Source: Plumapathes pennacea (taxonomy: Eukaryota; Cnidaria; Anthozoa; Antipatharia; Myriopathidae). From it: a stretch of DNA of 64,000 nucleotides. Location: contig OZ038467.1 of NCBI GenBank assembly GCA_964036295.1, positions 1,617,501 to 1,681,500 on the forward strand, written 5' to 3'. Below the pieces are notes generated by a model. It did no database searches. It was not told where the DNA came from and saw only the letters and a program-made list of their open reading frames with translations. This document shows positions 1 through 10,355 of this stretch, piece after piece (positions within the stretch are counted from its first letter, which is position 1; every line of letters begins with the position of its first letter). The translations under genes were made by a program, and so were the position numbers.

Positions 1-2835
1 TCAGCATACTTCATCAGGTGCTTGAATGAGTCAGCTAAAGAAACAGCCCTCTTTCGCCCTTGGTTAGTTGGGTCACCTTTTCCATATGGGAAGAGGGTGG
101 GAAAAGCCATAGAAGCCAGGCCTACCGTCTTGAACTCATTGATGGAGTTTCCAGTGACTGATGGCCATTCTAATGGATCCTGTCCATCAACAGCTGATCT
201 GATTGCATCCTGATCTGGCTTTTTGTGGAGTGGGAGAGGAAGGAAACTTCTCGAAACTTCATAATCTCCATCAGCATCCTCCTGTGTATCAGGGGGTACA
301 TCTGGGTTATGTGTGACTTCTTTCTCTTCTTCGTGGGCTGTGTCATCATTGTCCTCAACCATTAGCAGACCACTTGGAACATCATCTTCAGGCAGTTGTT
401 GCAGTGATTTGTGGTCAATTATAATGTCCTTGTAGTAGGGATTGTTGGCCTTGAGCCACTGAATAGCATCCAAGACTCGCTTGCAGCGCACTCTATAGTC
501 TTTATGAGTGTTATCTAATAAATAATAGAGGCCAATTCTTTCCTAAAAACACTGCTGTAAATGCTTTTAAATATAACAAGTGTATATGGCATAAAAACAA
601 ATGCACATCATCATATGGACAGCTAAAGAAACTTCACTTCATAGATCATAAAACACTGTAAATTAATTAGACACTGATACTGTAGTATAAATTGGCAAAT
701 ATTCTAAAAAACAAAAACTACAGCTTTTGCAATGGTAAATCAAAGTACAAACACATGTATACAGTATTGTATTCTCTTCGATCATCGTGTATGAAAATGC
801 AGCAAATAATAACAAAACACATTCATTGGTCTGATTAAACAGGAATTCAGATAAAACAAAACTTCACCATGCATCCTTTGTTCAGCTGTTATTCATTGAA
901 AATAAACAATGGCAAAGAATGATCCTTGTGTATGAAAATGCAGCAGATAATAACAAAACACATTTATTGGTCTGATTAAACAGGAATTCAGATAAAACAA
1001 AATTTCACCATGCATCCTTTGTTCAGCTCAGTTCTTCGTTGAAAATAAACAATGGCAAAGAATGATCCTTGTGTATGAAAATGCAGCAGATAATAACAAA
1101 ACACATTTATTGGTCTGATTAAACAGGAATTCAGATAAAACAAAATTTCACCATGCATCCTTTGTTCAGCTCAGTTCTTCGTTGAAAATAAACAATGGCA
1201 AAGAATGATCCTTGTGTATGAAAATGCAGCAGATAATAACAAAACACATTTATTGGTCTGGTTAAACAGGAATTCAGATAAAACAAAATTTCACCATGCA
1301 TCCTTTGTTCAGCTCAGTTCTTCGTTGAAAATAAACAATGACAAAGAATGATCCTTGTGTATGAAAATGCAGCAGATAATAACAAAACACATTTATTGGT
1401 CTGATTAAACAGGAATTCAGATAAAACAAAATTTCACCATCATCCTTTGTTCAGCTCAGTTCTTCGTTGAAAATAAACAATGACAAAGAATGATCCTTGT
1501 GTATGAAAATGCAGCAGATAATAACAAAACACATTTATTGGTCTGATTAAACAGGAATTCAGATAAAACAAAATTTCACCATCATCCTTTGTTCAGCTCA
1601 GTTCTTCGTTGAAAATAAACAATGGCAAAGAATGATCCTTGTGTATGAAAATGCAGCAGATAATAACAAAACACATTTATTGGTCTGATTAAACAGGAAT
1701 TCAGATAAAACAAAACTTCACCATGCATCCTTTGTTCAGCTGTTCTTCGTTGAAAATAAACAATGGCAAAGAATGGCCGTATTGCAGAGGTCAAAAATGT
1801 AAACACAACCATAAAAGCCATACAGAATAATTTTCAATTCTTACCTGCCCCTTGCTTCCTGATGATAAGAACGGGCAGATCACTCACATTGGCTGGAAGA
1901 GTGCTGAGGAATCCCTGAACATCCTGTGGCAAGTTAAGGACATGACCTTTGTACCCACGCTGGCCGCCGTGTTTCCGATATACACACATGATGGGGAAAG
2001 CTCTGGCGATCAGCATTTCCTCTACTTCAGTAAGGTCCTGTAGTTCTGCAGGCACTGTCCCAGGATCCATGTCGTTTTCAGGCGAGAACAATCGACACGA
2101 GGTCTTTTTGTCGCGCTTGCACCTGGTGCAGGTATAGTTCTGCTCGGGCACACTTCGGTTGGTAATCGGCCATGTTTCTTTGCATACCTTGCAGCGTAAG
2201 TGTCGGAGATTTTCCTCAAAGCGGTGAAAGGCAGCGAGTTCCTCCCGTACCCACTCTTGTTCGTGAAATGAAGGAGTTTCTGGATTTGCCCATCCACGGT
2301 TATGCAAATATTGCTGTTTCTGGCTGCGACGATCCTCGACAACAGCAGCACGCTGTTGTCGGCGTAGAGTGTTGGCTTCATTTTGAGCTTGAAGCCTGCG
2401 GGTATTCTGTTCAGAAGATTCATTGGCACGTCGGGAAGCTACTCGCTGGCGATTGGATTCTCTTTGCGGAGTTCTCTGCTTGGCCCGCCTTTGTTTCTGA
2501 AGTTCCCGATTTGCTTTCAAGCGTTGTTCTCTTTGTGGAGTCTTTTCTTCGACCCGCTTTTGCTTCTGAAGCTCCCGTTTTGCTTTCAAGCGCTGTTCTC
2601 TTTGTGGAGTCTTTTCTTCGGCCCGCTTTTGCTTCTGAAGCTCCCGTTTTGCTTTCAAGCGCTGTTCTCTTTGTGGAGTCTTTTCTTCGGCACGTGATTG
2701 TCGTCTTTTCTCTAGACGTATTTGGCGCTGTTCGATCGTTTCACGATTTCGCCTTGCCCGTGCCTGTTCTCTTCTCTTTTGAAGACAAGCTTCGCGAGAC
2801 CATTCTGTTTCAAGTTTTCTAGTTTTCAGATTCAT
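1..2835 (-). CDS. DUF6570-type transposon-associated protein, two exons, 3' end outside window
   Basis: Exon 1 is 2835-1845 and exon 2 is 514 to beyond position 1. The join is a GT donor at 1844-1843 and an AG acceptor at 516-515; the split codon gives Asp and the frame stays open, so about 501 residues are visible. Residues 1-140 are a highly charged Arg/Glu/Gln coiled coil with a 23-residue tandem repeat. A CxxC...CxxC pair (CKVCKETW, CTRCKRDKK) follows, then ENDMDPG, EEMLIARAFPIM and YRKHGGQRGYKGH, which I associate with the DUF6570 family next to Helitron Rep/helicase proteins. Exon 2 carries the helicase-like-domain lead-in INEFKTVGLASMAFPTLFPY. Family assignment is from recalled motifs; the Rep/helicase part would lie left of the window. 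No stop or frameshift is seen, so the copy may be young. Confidence 0.75.
780..1776. repeat. Seven-copy tandem array, about 142-bp unit, inside an intron
   Basis: A unit containing TGTATGAAAATGCAGCAGAT and later ACAGGAATTCAGATAAAACA recurs with starts near 790, 931, 1074, 1217, 1360, 1502 and 1644, a spacing of 141-143 bp. The inner copies are almost identical; the outer copies diverge more, as expected from unequal exchange. The array fills most of the intron of the DUF6570-type gene. It carries no ORF of its own that looks coding. Confidence 0.95.
2460..2695 (-). repeat. In-frame 69-bp coding tandem repeat (23 aa)
   Basis: Three near-identical copies and one diverged copy of a 69-bp unit encode RAEEKTPQREQRLKAKREL followed by QKQK in the N-terminal coiled coil of the DUF6570-type protein. 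Unit length is a multiple of three, so copy-number change keeps the frame. Confidence 0.9.
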
Positions 2836-3527
2836 TTTCGTGAACGCAGTTACGTACAGTTATTACTTCGTTCAAATCTCTTTTTTTTTCCGAATGCCAG
2901 TAGAAACACTGGCGGAGACGCTAATCGATAATTATTACGTCATTACGTCATTGCCTTATAAGTCATTGCCTTAGGCACCTGGCCTAAAAAGTCGTACCCC
3001 ACACACACACGAACATTAAATTTCGAGATGGCGACAGGCTTGGAGTCTTCAAATAATGCGATTTTGCTGCATTAGCGTTGTGATTATTACCCTCACTTCG
3101 CTCGGGGATAAATTCAAAATCAGCCAATTTAATGATAAAAACGTCTCAGGCAATACAAAATTGGTATTTTTGTCAGATTAAAAAATATTCTCTAGATTTC
3201 AGCTGTACGCCCGTGCGTACGTGCGTATATGGTAGCTACGCCCCTGCTGTTTATTGTATTCTCGGTTTTATTCGCTCTTCGCTCCCGTCCCCTTTGTTGT
3301 CCAACACGCGTGTTAACTACCGACCCCAACTGCATGTCTCCCTACCGAAAATGTTCCCTACACAAATACAAGCCCTGATACGGACCCCATTTTAGCGCTG
3401 CAGCATATAATCACGTACTAACGCACATCGTTTTAATTTATACTTCACTTCGCCACTCGATTACTCCCTTAACCTCATATAACTCATCCACCATTAATCT
3501 TAATATAATAGCACATGGGTCAAAATA
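2836..3527. other. No gene recognised
   Basis: Region upstream of the DUF6570-type ORF. It holds a short (AC)n run near 3000-3010 and a duplicated CATTACGTCATT stretch near 2938-2952. The one ORF here (3132-3395, plus) has no recognisable domain and no splice context that I can support. Confidence 0.4.
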
Positions 3528-4640
3528 CCCGCGGCACAATTCAAACTATGATAATTTGTCCTAAGCCTCTATTATTGAGGTAGACTACCAGCTTCGGTGT
3601 ACATTCACTGGTGAAAATATTTACATTTTGGGAAATATTGCGAAAGTTGCGGGCTCTTTCCGCATGTAATGATTCTTTGTAATCAAGGAAGAACTAATGT
3701 TTCCCATATTCGATCATTCAATGCACGTTTGAAAATGAAAGGAATCTAAAAATATTTAGCCTGGAGTTCCAATACAGTATCTCTCATGCAATGTGCTTGC
3801 TTTAAGGTTTCGTAATAATTCTAAAGTCCAACGGGGTTGTTGTGACTAAAAATAAATTAATTTAAGTACTGCTAATAGCTTTTACAAGTGAAAGTGCGGA
3901 AGCAGTTCATGTACATCATGTACATCTTTGTCTTCAGGTTCAGTAAATTTCATTGCTGTCCTCTTAGCGGGAGTACAAAAAAAGGAAACATTCTGAAAGA
4001 CATTCACAAGAGATGTATTATGTACCAGAGGAGCCCAATTTCGATAACTTGAACTTGACTTCTCCTAAGTATTTGTTAAAATTTCTTACTGTATACAGTT
4101 TATGTGATAGAAGCTGAGTTGTTCCAAGATTCTGTCAACCTATTCCGGGCCAGGCCAAGTGTAATATCATATTTCGGAATGGGGTGAATAGGAAAACCAA
4201 CATACTAACAGTACTTGGAAGATATAATCATGTGAAGTGTTTGGACTAAAATATGTTACTGTGTATTAGCAATGACAGGGACAATATGACAGGATTTTTC
4301 AGTTACTAACTAAAGGGTCGTTTTTGATAATCATAAAGTCTGACAATTAAGAAGAGGTTGAAAGTACAGTACCATACCTGCAAGTCTGACTAGTTCTATA
4401 TATATATAATGTTTTGTGTTTCTCAGGTTCTAAAGGCTACAAAATACATTCATTCTGGAAATTCCGTGATTCACAGAGATCAAACGGTATGTTGCATAGT
4501 TGCACGACACATCTGACATGTCACTTTTGTAATGATTGAGGCTAACGCATTGCTGATATTCCTTTTCCTCCAATTTTCAGCCCAGCAATGCTCTTTTGGA
4601 TTCAGAATGTTTTGTTAAGGTGAGGAAAAGTTGGTATAGC
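3528..4640 (+). pseudogene. Partial, unprocessed MAPK15 pseudogene (part of exon 5, exons 6 and 7 with introns)
   Basis: This stretch matches the intact MAPK15 gene at about 25,480-27,290 in both introns and exons. Exon-5 remnant 3980-4028 reads [16 protein letters not shown], but the following GT donor is lost (AGAGGAG instead of AGGTAAG). The exon-6 copy 4426-4485 has a 3-bp insertion (Ser in the loop before VIHRD) and Thr for Lys after HRDQ. The exon-7 copy 4581-4619 is intact except V to A. About 600 bp, including the start of exon 5, is missing at 3978/3979, and about 55 bp is missing from the intron after exon 6. Introns are kept, so this is DNA-level duplication and not retrocopy. No promoter exon, kinase N- or C-lobe end is present. 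Confidence 0.9.
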
Positions 4641-5210
4641 GAAAAACAGGAAATTTAACCGGCGACTGAGAACTTCTTGCTTTTAAATCCTCCTAATACA
4701 GATTTCCTTTACACTCCTGAGTTCTTCCAGTCTCATTACTGCTTTCATTTCTCGTTATTGAGTCCATTAAGCAAAGCTGCGATCGCCGCTATGGCGACAA
4801 ACCGCTTCTCCCTCGAACAGCACGAACTTTGTTCATAATTTTCACCTTGGGTGCAAGCACCAAAGTAGGAGGTGCAAAAGGTCAGAAATAGAAAAATTAA
4901 TAAACTTCAAATTGTGAATTTTAGGGGCTTAAGCTTTGTTTCTGCGCCTTTAAAAGTTAAAAAAAAAACCACCGGAAGTTGAACTTTAAAAAATAACAAA
5001 GGCTTTGAGGGGGATGCCAGCCGCGCACTTTGGCGGGAAGTTGTTAGGCCGCGCATGTTGCACTGATTAGTCAAAACACACAATGCGTCATATGTTATAA
5101 CACCGGAAGTGAAATCTCATGTGCAAGCCACTCAGACACCACCTCGAATCTCTCGAACTGCGAAAACAATTATCTCAGTTTTCCGGTTTGCCGCTGATTT
5201 TCCTATATAA
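4641..5210. other. No gene recognised; lead into RecQ-like pseudogene
   Basis: Mixed-composition sequence between the MAPK15 fragment and the helicase-like reading frame. No ORF, RNA gene or clear repeat structure is seen; it may include 5' untranslated sequence of the helicase-like gene. Confidence 0.35.
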
Positions 5211-6374
5211 ATGAGCAAGAAGGATTTTAAAGAGGCCTTAGAAGGGGCTATGAAATTCTTTCCTGGGATTCAACTCGAGAAGGAAAAGAAACTTTGTCTC
5301 GAAAGCCTCGCCGTCGAACGCAAAGACGTGCTTGGGGTTTTGCCGACTGGTTACGGCAAGAGCCTGATTTATCAACTTCTTCCCAAATTGTTATCACAGT
5401 TCTTTTAATACAACTGGAGTTAGGAAGGTCTGTACAGTCGTGGTTGTAAGTCCTCTGGAAATTATTCGAAAGCAGCAGGTAGAGAGATAACTCGAGCGGC
5501 ATCAAAGCCGTATTGCTCGAAGACCTGGACATAAAGTGTGAGAATCTTGGCGAAGAAATTGAGATTGCTTTCGAAGTGCAGAGCAGTGGCTTTCCGATGC
5601 TTGGCGACAACCACTTAAAGATAGACTCTTCAAGGGAGCAGAATTTCTGGTGGTGGACGAAGTGCATACAGTCCAAACATGGTAAGACAAATCTTTCATG
5701 TAATTATAGATTACTTAGTGTCCAACTGAAAATTAACTTTGCATTCTAGGGGAATTGGGAAGAAAAGGAAAGCTGCATTCCGCGAGGCTTTTGGGCAGGT
5801 TAAGGTTGCGGTCCTTCATTGGGAAGAAACCTCTCCTTGCACTAACATCCACAGCTGACAAAGCCATGAGGCAACGCCTGTGCAAGCTTCTGGTCTTCAA
5901 ATGCCACAAGGAAGTGGTAATCAGCCCAAATAAAGAGAACATCAGATTTACAGTAGTGGAGGCAGACAAGAGTCTGGACTGCCTGAACTGGTTGGTAGCA
6001 TTACTGAAAACAAAGGGAGAAGAATTACCCTTCTGTCTAATTTTTTGTCACACTGTAAATGACATTGTTCTTGTGCTGAATGTGTTACTCACCAAACTTG
6101 AAAGCTGTGCTTACCTAAAGGGTCCAGAACCTGCTCCAGAAAGATGTCTACTCGGCGTTTATTATTCTGCAACTCCAGAAACTGCTAAGAAGCGGATTAG
6201 TAGTTCCTTTTACTGGCTGTAAAAAGGCACGAGTTGTAATTGCATCAACTTCTCTTAGTATGGGGGTGGATTTTCCTCATGTGAAGTACGTGATTCATTT
6301 TGGACCCGGAAGAACCCTGACAGATCATTTTACAACAAGCCGGAAGGGCAGGCAGGGATTCCCAACGTGCTTTC
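5211..6374 (+). pseudogene. RecQ-like DNA helicase pseudogene, cut by a Gypsy LTR
   Basis: Reading starts at ATG 5211 (MSKKDFKEAL). Motif I is GVLPTGYGKS (Walker A), followed by IVSP-like text. A DEVH box (LVVDEVHTVQTW) lies at about 5645-5685. A GT-AG intron sits at about 5682-5749. ALTSTADKAMRQRLCK (motif III region), RVVIASTSLSMGVDFPHV and a motif VI of QxxGRxGRD type at about 6335-6355 complete the RecA-like pair. The motifs occur in several frames: shifts are needed after about 5405, near 5580, near 5815, near 6220 and near 6330, and there are stops. The frame is then interrupted at 6375 by the LTR. Similar short RecQ-like proteins are abundant in cnidarian genomes (recalled). Not functional as it stands. 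Confidence 0.8.
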
Positions 6375-6499
6375 TGTGATAAACACGCCGGCACAGAGTG
6401 GAACAGATCAAAACTGGTTTAATAACATGAGGCCAGTAGAAGTACAGGCCACGCACGGATCCTGTGTACTAAGTTAACCACGTGACCGGAAATACTACA
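6375..6499 (-). repeat. Gypsy LTR, 125 bp
   Basis: On the minus strand this begins TGTAGTATTTCCGG and ends CGTGTTTATCACA, so it has TG...CA ends. It is preceded on that strand by a purine-rich tract (AGAAGGGAGGAA) that fits a polypurine primer. It lies immediately after the Gypsy pol C-terminus, as a 3' LTR should. The matching 5' LTR is not seen, so no target-site duplication can be scored. Confidence 0.8.
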
Positions 6500-8230
6500 T
6501 TCCTCCCTTCTAAGATGATAAACAACTGAAAATCCTAGCACACAAAAAACAACAAATCTATAGTTCAGTCTGTGCTTGAGGAAAGCAAACTTGGCCTAAT
6601 TATTTTGGGCATAAAGTTCATAGTCCTCCAAATGAATTGGCCTACGCCGAGTCCGGACAGGCCGTGCACTGACTGGTGTGGGCTTGATCGGTGTGCTGGC
6701 TACTAGAGCTTCAGGTTGGGAAGGAGTGGTTGGGTCAGGTGCCAGTTGTGCACGAGGGCTGGACTCCAGGTCTGGTGGAGTACCAATTTGACTCTCCTCG
6801 TAACGTGCAGGTGCAGGTGCCTCCTGACCCTTCCTTTCCTCTGTCTGAAGGCTCATGTGGTCATAGTGTCTGTGGACTATTTAGCCATCCTCTAGTTGGA
6901 CTTGTGCCGACACTGGGCCAGTATCCTTGTCGATGATTCCAGCAGCCCATGTCTTTGGCTTCCTGAAATCCCTCACATAAACATGATCGTTTGCCTTCAG
7001 CTCTCTTTCTCTCGCATGGTGGTCATGCACGCTCTTTGAACAGTTTGCTTATGCTGTACCAAATCTGCTGTACTGTGATCGAGAAAGTCCAAGTGCGTTC
7101 GCAACTTCCTGTTCATCAACAGCTCGGCTGGGGCCGTTCCAGTTGTGCTGCGTGGCGTTATCCGGTAACGCAACAGGAAGCGCGACAATTTCGTATGAAT
7201 ACTGCCTCCCTCTATCTTCGTCATTCCGTCCTTGAACACTCGGACTGCACGCTCTGCTTGTCCTTTGGATGCGGGGTGGTAGGGTGCTACCCTGATGTGC
7301 TTGATGGCATTCTTCTCAAGGAATTGTGCAAACTCACTACTGGTGAAGTTTGGGGCGTTGTCACTGACAATGGTTTTTGGAAGGCCATGAGTTGCAAACA
7401 TTTCTCTTAACTTCTCAATGGCAGCGCCTGACGTGGTGGATCTCATTAGGTGTACTTCCAGCCACTTCGAATGAGCATCCACTACTACAAGGAAGTGGTG
7501 TCCCATGTAAGGTTCAGCATAATCGATATGCAGACAAGTCCAGGGGCGGCCAGACCATTTCCACGGGTGGAGTGGTGCCTCCGCTGGTGTCTTTTGGTGG
7601 ATTGCACATCGATTGCAGTTCCTAACCTCTCTTTCGAGGTCAGAATCCATGTGGGGCCACCAAACGTAGCATCCGTGTTATGCCTGGGTGACTCTCATGC
7701 AATTCTACCAGGACTTGGGCTCTGCCCTGCGGTGGGACCACCACTCGGTTCCCCCGTAGCAGGCATCCGCCTTCTATGGATAGCTCTGTTTTGCGGTTGA
7801 AGTACGGGCGAAATTCCTCTCTTTCACAGCTCGAGGGCCACCCCTGAAGTGTGTACTCGTACACCTTGGAAAGGACTGGATCTCTTCTGGTCCACTGCTG
7901 AATGTGGCTTGCCTGGACTGGGGTCTCTGCCAGATGTTCCATCAACATAATAGTTTCCCCAGGTACAGGTACGGACTCGGGTGTCACAGGACGTGGAAGA
8001 CGGCTCAGTCCATCTGCATTGCCATTATATATCTTTGGCTGCCTTGTACGATATGGTAATTTCGTACGCAGCAAGTGTGAGCGCCCATCTATGAATCCTG
8101 GCTGCTGCCTGGTGTGGTACGTAAAAGCAAAGCAAATGCATACTTTGTATGCTTGAACTTGTACTCAAAATGCAGTGCCATCTTGTAGCACTGAGTGAGC
8201 CAGTTGCCATCACCCTCCTTTATGGCATCC
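6375..8230 (-). mobile_element. Truncated Ty3/Gypsy retrotransposon (RNase H end, integrase, 3' LTR)
   Basis: Minus-strand order: RNase H tail and NADGLSRLP at about 8210-7950, the H2C2 integrase zinc finger (HESHPGITRM ... CNRCAIHQ) at about 7700-7590, the integrase core 7650-6997 (LHIDYAEPYMG, VSDNAPNFTSSEF, GQAERAVRVFKDG), a chromodomain-like tail and a C-terminal basic segment 6856-6596 (RPVRTRRRPIHLEDYEL). Damage: a frame change near 8060, one near 7640, one near 7005 and a stop near 6885. The 5' half (gag, protease, reverse transcriptase) is absent; homology stops near 8230. Inactive fragment that interrupts the RecQ-like pseudogene. Confidence 0.9.
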
Positions 8231-8474
8231 ATCATGTTTAGGATAAGTAGTCCAGATTGCAGCCTTGCACTATGGTAGTGATAAATGCAATCAGTACTTA
8301 ACTGTCTGAGGTGGTGGCTTCTGGTGTTTCGTGGCCATCCTGGTGCTCCTCCTGGTGTTTTGTTCTCTCATGTTTGCAAGAACATAATTATTTAGAATTC
8401 TTGTAGTGACCTGGAATGTCTAGGAGGGGGAATGTTTTTTTCTCTCCTATTTTTATTTTTTCCTAATACACAGG

Positions 8475-8690
8475 TTAACCCTTTCACTCCCAAGTTCAAA
8501 ATGCAGATTCTCCAAACCTTTTTATAGGAAAATGTGTGAGTAATGTAGTGAGAATTGTTAGTTTAATCAGCTATCATCTGAGAAAGGTATCAAAAGCCAT
8601 GTTCTCCTTACTATATGATATAATTCTGGTGAGAAACTGAAGGAGAAAATCGAAGTTGATCACTCTTGTGAGGTTCACTTGTAGTGAAAA
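8475..8690. mobile_element. TTAA-flanked MITE (piggyBac-like), copy 1
   Basis: Starts TTAACCCTTTCACTCCCAA and aligns over about 190 bp with the complete copy at 27,985-28,175. The left end is well kept; the right inverted repeat is degraded. Its right half forms the last codons of the minus-strand gene at 8.6-9.8 kb. Confidence 0.8.
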
Positions 8691-9828
8691 TATGGGGACA
8701 ACGAGGGCTTCTGCACTTGTAGTATCCCAAACTATCTCGGTCACAGTCGCCATCACTTTCAAATTCTTGTTCGGGATGCTCAGACACTTCATGCCTGTAA
8801 TACATCGGAAATTTTAAAGGTAAATATTGCAATCTCTACAGATTAACTTTTATACATTTATTGGCTGTGAAGACTTGAGTTGATTTTCTGCTTTGAAAAT
8901 ACTAGCAATTACCTAACCCTACTTGAATGAAGTGGAAATGTTGCAGGACAATTAGCACTGCGACAAGGAAAGCCTCCCTATGAGCAGCATCCAGCTCATC
9001 CACCTTTTCAGCTAGGTCACTCATTCTATGCGTTGCGATCAGGAATTCCTTGACCTCTGCACACAGCCAAGCTGACTTGACCTGTGTAGGCCAGCTGTTG
9101 GCCTCTGCAGGTATGGGTCTTTTGCATGGATTGTCTGTAAGGGAAAAGAGACATTGCCATGGAAGCATGGACTGATAGATGTCGTGGGAAGTTAAGAGAA
9201 TCTTGGCAACAATCAGAATGTCTCAGGGGAGAGGGGTGGTAAGTGAACTTTAATAGGGGGTGGGAAGCAGAAATATATGGCACGCTCAGTTATGAATATG
9301 AAATGCTCATACCTCCAAAACTGGTCATTCCTATGAAGTGCATCCATCCAGCTATGACATGTGCCTCACTCTCACGATTAAAGAATTCTTTGTATGCGTT
9401 GTAGCCTGGGCCTTTCTTAGCATTAGACTTGCCACAGCGATCATGGTTGCATAGCTGGTTCCAACTTCCGCAGCTGACCTCTCTTTCACAAATAAATTGA
9501 AGAGGATCTTAATTACATTTCAAGACAAAAATGGCATTGATTATAACATGTGACAAACCAAAGAAAACATAAAATCAATATATAAAGGTCTGTGGTGTTA
9601 ACTCCTAACCAGATTTTTTCCAAGATGCCAATCTGCGAAAGCTGTTTCCAGGCCATTCAGACGCTCATGGGGTGAATAAGCCAGAGCATTTGCTTGCTGT
9701 GCATTCCTGGCCCTTTCTTCTATTAACTGATTATCATCAAAGAACACCCGTTGCAAAACCTCGGGCTGGTTGTCAACCACAGCTGTGGGTACGAAGTTTT
9801 GCTGTATGTTTTGCATGATCTTTGCCAT
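8618..9828 (-). CDS. Uncharacterised spliced protein with CGSW/CNHDRCG motif, about four exons
   Basis: Exon 1: 9828 to about 9607 (starts MAKIMQNIQQ; ends near ETAFADWHLGKNL). Exon 2: about 9481-9310, reading VSCGSWNQLCNHDRCGKS, then GYNAYKEFFNRESEAHVIAG WMHF, donor GTATGAG. Exon 3: about 9136-8910, after a ...CCCTTACAG acceptor, reading DNPCKRPIPAEANSWPTQVK and a long helix to FHFIQV. Exon 4: about 8802-8618, with acidic Glu/Asp text, YYKCRSPRCP (CxxxxxC) and the end SDQLRFSPSVSHQNYII. Exon 1-3 phases agree; the exon 3-4 junction I could not fix. I do not know the function; a Cys/His zinc-binding role is inferred. It may be a domesticated or transposon-borne gene. The last 18 or so codons lie in a MITE. 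Confidence 0.6.
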
Positions 9829-10064
9829 TTCTGTAGCCTTTATTGAATTTTGAAATTCTAGACCCAGGGAGCATTGTTAATATAAAAATAAGACAATAAG
9901 CATTAATTTAAAATATACGGTATTCGTGAGAGTTTCATTTTGTATGTGCTTACATACTCAAGGAAATACATGCTATATATACCATCTCTGACTTCTTTAT
10001 CATCTCAGCTGAATGACTGTCCCACAGATTTGAAGCGAACTTACTTGATCCGACGGAGGGCTAA

Positions 10065-10184
10065 GGCCCGTTTCAAACGTCGCGCCAATACCGTGCCGAA
10101 CTCAGTGCAAATTAGTTCAAACAAAGGATTTTGCTCATTTACATCGAGTTCGGCACGGCAGTGGCGCGACGTTTGAAACGGGCC
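10065..10184. mobile_element. Short palindromic MITE, 120 bp
   Basis: Arms 10065-10103 and 10146-10184 are near-perfect inverted repeats: both read GGCCCGTTTCAAACGTCGCG inward, with two mismatches further in. A 42-bp loop separates them. Size and structure fit a foldback MITE; no coding potential. Confidence 0.85.
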
Positions 10185-10355
10185 GAAAACACCTTCGTGG
10201 CGCTATTAGCTTTTCCAAATCACATCAAACTGTGCGGCTCCGACACAGAAAGAAACAGAAAGCGATCTGTTTATAGGGTCCAGTCCTCACTCCCAAGTTG
10301 CGTCCATCCGCGCAGGATTGGAGATGAGCAAGATACCTCGTGCGTTGCAAGCGCA

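Noticed and set aside
780-1776. CRISPR-like array (regular 142-bp spacing)
   Set aside because: Copies are identical over the whole unit with no variable spacers, and the genome is animal; it is a tandem satellite.
1852-2822. Plus-strand ORFs over the DUF6570-type gene
   Set aside because: Antisense shadows of the long minus-strand frame, rich in Phe/Leu/Ser from Arg/Glu/Gln codons.
3132-3395. 87-residue plus-strand ORF
   Set aside because: No domain, no codon bias, no splice context, and nothing similar elsewhere in the window.
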